A program made the position numbers and the translations under genes. DNA of 10,602 nt from PVC group bacterium (ex Bugula neritina AB1) (GTDB taxonomy: Bacteria > GCA-001730085): NCBI GenBank assembly GCA_001730085.1, contig MDLB01000055.1, forward strand, positions 1 to 10,602, in the 5' to 3' direction. Numbering within the stretch: the first letter of the stretch is position 1; every line of letters begins with the position of its first letter. Below the pieces are notes generated by a model. It saw nothing but the letters and a program-made list of their open reading frames with translations. It was not told the origin of the DNA and made no database searches. This document shows, piece after piece, positions 6,121-10,602 of the stretch.

Positions 6121-8751
6121 TTAAGCAGAAAAAGCCTCTAAAGTAATGGTTTTAAAGTCCTTCAGTAGAGTTGGAAAATATTTCACATCTTTGCATCCAG
6201 CTTGAGCAACATTAGGCTTGCCGCCCCCTCCTCCTCCTGCATGTTTAGCTAATGCTTTAACAATCCGACCTGCGTGCCATCCCAACTTAACTCCGTTTTC
6301 TGGAACACTCACGATAATCTGTGCCTTGCCTTTTACATTAGCAAAAATCAACAAGACCCATTCAGGTTTCCGGGCTCTAATCGCATCATGAAAACTTTTT
6401 AAAGCATCCTTATCTTGTAAATCAATGACCTTTGCCCAAACAGACATCTCTTTATAAGAAAACACATCATCTTCCAAAGGGCGAACATCACTCAAAACCT
6501 TCTGAAGGCTCATTTTTTTAAGGGCAGACTCCGAATCTTTAAGCTTCTTTTGTAAGTCACCAACTGTTTCAAAAATCCGGGAAGGCTCGACTTTAAGCAA
6601 GTGCTTCAAGTCAAGAACCTGTTTTTCATACTCATAAAACTTAGACATGGCATCTTCGCCTGTCACAGCTGTTATACGTCGTATGCCTGCTGCGACCGAA
6701 GATTCACTCAAAATCTTAAAAAAACCTATGTCTCCGGTTGAGAGTACATGTGTACCACCGCACAGTTCTTTGCTAAAATCTGCCACAGAAACAACGCGAA
6801 CAAGATCCCCATACTTTTCATTAAAAAAAGAAAGCGCACCTTCTTTTTTTGCCTCGCTCAGCGAAGTCTTTTGAGTACCAACAGCTATGTTACTCCATAT
6901 GATATTATTCACTTTTTTTTCTATGACACGCAAAACATCTATAGGAATACTTCCCATGTAGTTAAAATCAAAACGTAAATGATGTTCTTCAACCAAAGAT
7001 CCCGCTTGTCGAATATCTTCGCCTAGTTCTTTTTTAAGAGCACTTTGCAACAAGTGTGTGGCAGTATGATTATTCATCAACTTTAAACGTCTTTTTTTAT
7101 CGATCTCTAATGTAACGATACTCCCTTCTGGGATATCAATCTCCTCGGAACAAATATGAGAGCTAATTCCTTCAACAATCTGCTTTGTATCGCAAACTTC
7201 ATATTTATTGCCATTAAAGGTCACAAAACCTTTATCCCCTGCCTGCCCACCCGACTCAGCATAAAAAGGTGTTTCATCTGTAACAATATAGGTCTGTTTT
7301 TCAGATAAGTCTTTGATAACAGCTAAAACCTTTGCTTCAGCTTCAAGATTCTCATAACCAAGAAAAATTGTTTCACCATGATCCGAAAAGACTTCTGACA
7401 TTTTTTTCAAAATATCAGCCTTTTTTTCACCTGTCCAACCTTGCCTTGCACGTTTTTTTTGATCATTCATCAAACTTTTAAAAGAGTCTAAGTCCAAAGA
7501 AAAGTCTTTTTCTAAGGCAATATCCGACAACATATCAATAGGAAAACCATATGTATCGTACAGTTTAAAGATAACCGGCCCTGACAATCGTCTGGTGTCT
7601 TCATTTTTTTTGAAAATATCTTCTAAAAAAGCGCCACATTGATCCAATGTTTTCTGAAAGCCTTGTTCTTCCAAAAGGATAATATCTTCCACACGCTTTT
7701 GAACATCTATCAAGTCTGGATAAGCGCCTTTCATGATATCAACAACACAAGGGACCAACTGATGCAAAAAAGGCTCTCTTAGATTAATTTTTTCACCAAA
7801 GCGGTATGCTCGTCTCAAAATACGTCGCAAAACATAACCTCTTCCCTCATTAGAAGGCATCAAGTCTTCAGCCAAACAAAACGTCAAAGCCCGCACATGG
7901 TCAACAATCGCATGCATAAAGTTATCGGTCTCGACTTTGTGAGAATAATTTATCCCACTCAGACGGGAAAGCTCTTCTATGAGTGGTTCAAAAAGATCTG
8001 TTTGGTAATTATTCTGGATTCCTTTTTCCAAATGCTGCATCACAAATGTGAGTCTTTCCAAGCCCATACCAGTATCAATACCTGGGCAAGGAAGAGGTTG
8101 TCTATCGCCATTTTCTAATTGATCAAATTGAGGAAAAACCAAGTTCCACAGCTCTAAATAGCGCTCTCCTCCATTTTCCAAATCACCCTCTTTAACCGAA
8201 GGGTCTCGTTTCTCTCCTAAATCTATATGTATTTCGGAACAAGGTCCACATGCGCCTGATTGACCAGCAGGGCCCCAGAAGTTATCCGCATCTCCCAAAT
8301 AACAGATCCTTTCCTTTGGGAAACCAACTTTATTTATCCAAATTTTAGCGGACTCTTCGTCATCTTTATAAACAGAAACCCAAAGTTTATCGACTGGCAA
8401 ATTCAAAACCGACGTAAAAAAATCCCAAGCCCAACAAATGGCTTCTTCTTTAAAGTAATCACCGAATGAAAAGTTCCCCAACATTTCAAAAAAAGTATGA
8501 TGCCGAAGGGTCTTACCCACCAACTCCAAATCACCTCCTTTTCCTCCTGCTCTAAGACACTTTTGAATAGAAACAGCTCGGGTATAGTCAGTAGGTGCAC
8601 CCATATACAGAGGCTTAAAAGGCACCATCCCTGCGGTGGTGAACAAAAGAGTAGGGTCTTTATGTGGAACCAAATGATCACTTGCCACGTGCGTATGACC
8701 TTTTTCTTTAAAAAAATTCACATAAAGCTTTCTTAAATCAAAACTTTTCAT
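6121..8751 (-). CDS. alaS: Alanyl-tRNA synthetase
   Basis: AlaRS attaches alanine to tRNA-Ala and clears mischarged Ser or Gly. From ATG 8751 the protein has 876 residues, the same as E. coli AlaRS. Numbering from this start: the class II catalytic domain holds DPTLLFTTAGM (32-42), motif 2 in RHHTFFEMLGNFSFGDYFK (83-101) and motif 3 in GRGYVLRRILRRAYRFG (303-319). The editing domain holds the zinc ligands His562 and His566 (NNHTATH) and Cys664 and His668 (CGGTH). The C-terminal DHHA1-type C-Ala domain ends with a glycine run before KPNVAQAG (845-852). Start choice: the frame also opens at ATG 8772 (883 residues), but that site has no ribosome site, and the family begins with the MKSFDLRKLY-type sequence; GGGAG lies 14 bases before 8751. 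It follows yajQ by 29-50 bases, suggesting one transcript. Confidence 0.98.
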   Translation of the reverse strand: MKSFDLRKLYVNFFKEKGHTHVASDHLVPHKDPTLLFTTAGMVPFKPLYMGAPTDYTRAVSIQKCLRAGGKGGDLELVGKTLRHHTFFEMLGNFSFGDYFKEEAICWAWDFFTSVLNLPVDKLWVSVYKDDEESAKIWINKVGFPKERICYLGDADNFWGPAGQSGACGPCSEIHIDLGEKRDPSVKEGDLENGGERYLELWNLVFPQFDQLENGDRQPLPCPGIDTGMGLERLTFVMQHLEKGIQNNYQTDLFEPLIEELSRLSGINYSHKVETDNFMHAIVDHVRALTFCLAEDLMPSNEGRGYVLRRILRRAYRFGEKINLREPFLHQLVPCVVDIMKGAYPDLIDVQKRVEDIILLEEQGFQKTLDQCGAFLEDIFKKNEDTRRLSGPVIFKLYDTYGFPIDMLSDIALEKDFSLDLDSFKSLMNDQKKRARQGWTGEKKADILKKMSEVFSDHGETIFLGYENLEAEAKVLAVIKDLSEKQTYIVTDETPFYAESGGQAGDKGFVTFNGNKYEVCDTKQIVEGISSHICSEEIDIPEGSIVTLEIDKKRRLKLMNNHTATHLLQSALKKELGEDIRQAGSLVEEHHLRFDFNYMGSIPIDVLRVIEKKVNNIIWSNIAVGTQKTSLSEAKKEGALSFFNEKYGDLVRVVSVADFSKELCGGTHVLSTGDIGFFKILSESSVAAGIRRITAVTGEDAMSKFYEYEKQVLDLKHLLKVEPSRIFETVGDLQKKLKDSESALKKMSLQKVLSDVRPLEDDVFSYKEMSVWAKVIDLQDKDALKSFHDAIRARKPEWVLLIFANVKGKAQIIVSVPENGVKLGWHAGRIVKALAKHAGGGGGGKPNVAQAGCKDVKYFPTLLKDFKTITLEAFSA

Positions 8752-8801
8752 TGAATATTTACAAACTCCCATTTTTGATACGGTTTTTAGACATTCATTA
8801 T

Positions 8802-9299
8802 TTAACGATAATTACCAAACTCTAAATGAATATCATAATCTTTCTCTTTGATCAATTGCATCACTTCTTGCAAAAGATCTTTTTTTGCACTAGAAATCCG
8901 AACTTTTTGATCCATAATTTGAGCTTGCACTTTGATTTTCATTGCTTTGATATCTTTAACTATTTGCTTGGCTTTATCACTAGGTATACCTTCTTGAAAG
9001 GTCAAAATTTGACGTACCGTTCCGCCCTGCGCATCTTCTAATTTACCTAAATCCACAGCCTTTAAAGAGATTCCTCTTTTAACGAATTTGCTTTTAAGAA
9101 TTTCGACAACACTTTTCAGTTTATACTCATCTGAAGAAGTGATAACAACTGAAGAATCTTCCTTTTTGAACTCAATATTACTATTGGAGTTTTTTAAATC
9201 GAAACGTTGTGAATGTTCTTTGTTCGATTGATTAATCGCATTAACGATCTCTTGTTGATCTATTTCGGAAAAAATATCAAATGAAAACGAACTTGACAT
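8802..9299 (-). CDS. yajQ: YajQ-family nucleotide-binding protein
   Basis: This 165-residue protein matches the YajQ (formerly DUF520/UPF0234) family in length and sequence. It has an FSFDIFSEID start, a QRFDL block (31-35), the KRGI stretch (74-77), VKDIKAMKIKVQAQIMDQKVR (114-134) and the family's usual end FGNYR. The fold is two linked alpha-beta domains. Members bind nucleotides or RNA, and in Xanthomonas and Pseudomonas relatives cyclic di-GMP binding has been reported; whether this one does is not visible from sequence. Likely cytoplasmic. The ATG at 9299 has AAAGG eight bases upstream. It leads the yajQ-alaS pair and has a recognisable promoter at 9429-9457. Confidence 0.95.
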   Translation of the reverse strand: MSSSFSFDIFSEIDQQEIVNAINQSNKEHSQRFDLKNSNSNIEFKKEDSSVVITSSDEYKLKSVVEILKSKFVKRGISLKAVDLGKLEDAQGGTVRQILTFQEGIPSDKAKQIVKDIKAMKIKVQAQIMDQKVRISSAKKDLLQEVMQLIKEKDYDIHLEFGNYR

Positions 9300-9340
9300 A
9301 AATTAAACCTTTCGCATTTAAAAAAAATTGAAACTGTATA

Positions 9341-9366
9341 GAGATTTTTATAAATACAAAAATCTC
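9341..9366. repeat. Leader hairpin upstream of yajQ
   Basis: Perfect nine-base arms GAGATTTTT and AAAAATCTC surround an eight-base loop, about 40 bases before the yajQ start and inside the predicted transcript leader. It lacks a following T run on the minus strand, so it is not an obvious terminator. It may protect or regulate the mRNA, or be a chance inverted repeat in AT-rich DNA. Confidence 0.4.
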
Positions 9367-9428
9367 CTCAAAGAACCTTCAAAAAGGATATGATCTATTT
9401 TACAAAGGCACTATTGTAGAATCCTTTC

Positions 9429-9457
9429 ATTATATCTATTTACGAAACTCTACACAA
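9429..9457 (-). promoter_or_regulatory. Sigma70-like promoter for yajQ-alaS
   Basis: On the minus strand a perfect -10 box TATAAT (9434-9429) lies 17 bases downstream of TTGTGT (9457-9452), which keeps the critical TTG of the -35 box. Transcription would begin near 9422, giving a leader of about 120 bases that contains the 9341-9366 hairpin. Confidence 0.6.
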
Positions 9458-9496
9458 GTTGGCACCTCTTACTAATCTATTTAAACAGAAATCTCA

Positions 9497-9529
9497 TTTT
9501 AAAAAGACCTCCCAGTTTAATAGAGAAGT
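9497..9529 (-). terminator. Possible intrinsic terminator after the 69-codon ORF
   Basis: Directly after the ORF stop, the minus strand can fold ACTTCTC (9529-9523) with GGGAGGT (9513-9507) using two G-U pairs, with a nine-base loop, followed by C and five T residues (9505-9501). The position just past a stop codon and the T run support a terminator; the wobble pairs weaken it. Confidence 0.45.
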
Positions 9530-9530
9530 G

Positions 9531-9740
9531 TTAAGCACTAACATCAAGTCGATGATGAAAATCTATTCCACCCTTACGATTATTTAACTTATGCATTAGT
9601 ACAATAAATCTAGGTTCAAAAACCATTGATGCTTCTCTAAAGCTCAAAATTTTCAGATCTCCCTTGAGTCCTCTTTTTCCTTTCTGCTTCTTAAAATATT
9701 CAAAAGTCTCCTTCACCAAATGAAAACTTCTGCACAACAT
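9531..9740 (-). CDS. Small hypothetical protein (unrecognised)
   Basis: A 69-residue frame begins MLCRSFHLVKETFEYFKKQK and ends LNNRKGGIDFHHRLDVSA. I do not recognise it. It is basic, has no membrane segment, and its codon use looks more ordinary than that of chance frames in this AT-rich DNA. In favour of a real gene is the terminator-like hairpin right after its stop; against it are the lack of a ribosome site before the ATG and the position between an IS remnant and the yajQ promoter. It could be the end of a longer gene destroyed by IS insertion. Confidence 0.3.
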   Translation of the reverse strand: MLCRSFHLVKETFEYFKKQKGKRGLKGDLKILSFREASMVFEPRFIVLMHKLNNRKGGIDFHHRLDVSA

Positions 9741-9872
9741 TAAAAAAATAAATATTAATTAGAAAGCTATTTTTTTAGGATTATGAATATTAAAAATAGA
9801 AAATATTGTAATAAACGAAAGAATTTTAAAGAAAATTTAGGAGCTTTTTTAGTAGAAGTTTTCTCTAGTATC

Positions 9873-10073
9873 TTAAAAAGATAAACCTCTAACAGCTTTA
9901 AGAAGATTTAAGCATAGACTTTTAGCAGTAAGTTGAGCTAAAGTCTTATCAGAGCCAATATAACTGCTTCTCCAAAAATGAAAGCGTCTCTTTAAAGTAC
10001 CAAAAGTTTGCTCAACAATGTATCTTACTTTAGAGATAGATCGATTCTCTTCTTTAGTAAGAGGTCTATTTCG
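9873..10073 (-). pseudogene. IS5-family transposase, truncated C-terminal fragment
   Basis: The minus-strand frame ending at TAA 9873 encodes 66 residues typical of the end of IS5-group DDE transposases: RNRPLTKEENRSISKVRYIV followed by EQTFGTLKRRFHFW. This contains the R-x3-E-x6-K signature with the catalytic glutamate (residue 21 of the fragment) and the lysine seven residues later. The two catalytic aspartates and the whole N-terminal part are missing, because the left end of an IS256-type element starts at about 10074. The upstream frame stays open past that point by chance but no longer resembles a transposase. The remnant cannot be active. The outer end of the IS5 element should lie somewhere in 9745-9870, but I could not identify its terminal repeat. 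Confidence 0.85.
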
Positions 10074-10602
10074 GGGTCTGTCAGAAAGATTGTGTAAGTA
10101 GTATCCTAAAAGGCATGAAAGATAATGTAAATAAGGAATGCAAAAAGGAGTACTACAAATGAGAAAAACAAAGAGAAAAGGAAAGAATATTAATCCTGAA
10201 CTTATAAAAGGACTTCTGAATGAAGTAGATGATCAAGATTTATTTGGTCAAGAAGGATTTTTTCAAAAGCTATAAAGAGAGACTTGCCAATGGGATTTTA
10301 GAATGAGAACTAGAGCACCATTTAGGCTATGAAAAACATAATAAATCTCCTAAAATAAACAGCAATAGACGTAACGGTCATTACACCAAATCAGTATTGA
10401 GTCACGAAGATACGCTTGCCTTGCAAATACCACGTGATCGTGATAATAAGTTTGAGCCACGCCTGATACCTAAAGGAGTAAGGCGCTTTGATGGATTCGA
10501 TGACAAAGTCATTTCTCTTTATGCACGAGGAATGACAATGAGAGAAATTCAAGAACATTTATATGAAATTTATGGAACAGAAGTTTCTCCCGAATTGATT
10601 TC
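10074..10602 (+). mobile_element. IS256-family insertion sequence, left part (runs off the window)
   Basis: The left end appears to be GGGTCTGTCAGAAAGATTGT, starting at 10074, where the IS5 transposase similarity stops and about 85 bases before the transposase start. An end of this type and a short leader are usual for IS256-family elements. The right end, the matching inverted repeat and the target duplication lie outside the window, so the exact boundary (within a few bases) is inferred. Confidence 0.7.
10159..10602 (+). pseudogene. IS256-family transposase, frameshifted and with a premature stop (partial)
   Basis: The ATG at 10159 has a good ribosome site (AAGGAG, eight bases upstream). 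The first frame encodes MRKTKRKGKNINPELIKGLL and continues to FFQKL, then stops at TAA 10273. Similarity continues in the next frame: YKERLANGILE, a TGA stop at 10304-10306, then ELEHHLGYEK, the RRNG block, IPRDRDNKFEP, and ISLYARGMTMREIQEHLYEI, open to the window edge. This is the normal N-terminal part of IS256 (mutator-like) DDE transposases. So there is one frameshift near 10264-10276 and one nonsense change. UGA is a normal stop here, since hisB, hisC, hisD and hisH all end with it. The catalytic DDE residues lie beyond the window. Confidence 0.85.

Noticed and set aside
9783-9884. 33-codon plus-strand frame beginning MNIKNRKYCN
   Set aside because: Very AT-rich and Lys/Asn-dominated, poorly spaced ribosome site, and it overlaps the end of the IS5 fragment; no support for a gene.
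10074-10300. Continuation of the IS5 transposase upstream of 10073 on the minus strand
   Set aside because: The frame stays open for some codons, but the translation (repeated YLH/YYL-type residues) no longer resembles a transposase and coincides with the IS256 left end and its leader.

Overview
This is an AT-rich bacterial window in which a conserved housekeeping and biosynthetic block lies between mobile-element remnants. All recognisable chromosomal genes are on the minus strand. The low GC, the separate (monofunctional) hisB, yajQ next to alaS, and several decayed insertion sequences would suit a host-associated proteobacterium, possibly an alphaproteobacterial or Legionella-like intracellular lineage. 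That assignment is inference; no 16S or tRNA gene is present to support it.

Layout from left to right: (1) 1-178, the last 44 codons of an IS200/IS605-type TnpB nuclease and the element's right end with its subterminal hairpin. (2) 382-1707, a lineage-specific membrane protein of unknown function with its own sigma70-like promoter at 1784-1812. (3) 1813-2269, a very AT-rich, gene-poor stretch holding a perfect 20-bp palindrome. (4) 2300-5894, the tightly packed histidine cluster hisD-hisC-hisB-hisH, transcribed leftwards and closed by a strong intrinsic terminator (2270-2310) that overlaps the hisH stop codon. (5) 5895-6120, a leader region upstream of hisD with a weak alaS terminator. (6) 6121-9299, yajQ and alaS, probably one transcript from a promoter at 9429-9457 with a hairpin in the leader. 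(7) 9497-9740, a 69-codon unrecognised ORF followed by a terminator-like hairpin. (8) 9873-10073, the C-terminal 66 codons of an IS5-family transposase, cut off by the left end of (9) an IS256-family element (about 10074 onward) whose transposase has a frameshift and a premature stop.

How the genes work together: HisB, HisC and HisD carry out steps 6, 7 and 9-10 of histidine synthesis, and HisH is the glutaminase half of the HisH-HisF synthase of step 5. hisG, hisI/E, hisA, hisF and the histidinol-phosphatase gene are not in the window, so the pathway must be completed elsewhere or is incomplete. AlaRS charges and proofreads tRNA-Ala; YajQ is a small nucleotide-binding protein. I found no convincing new defence or biosynthetic system. 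The items most worth a second look are the TnpB right end with its implied guide, the orphan membrane protein, the partial his operon, and the nested IS junction.
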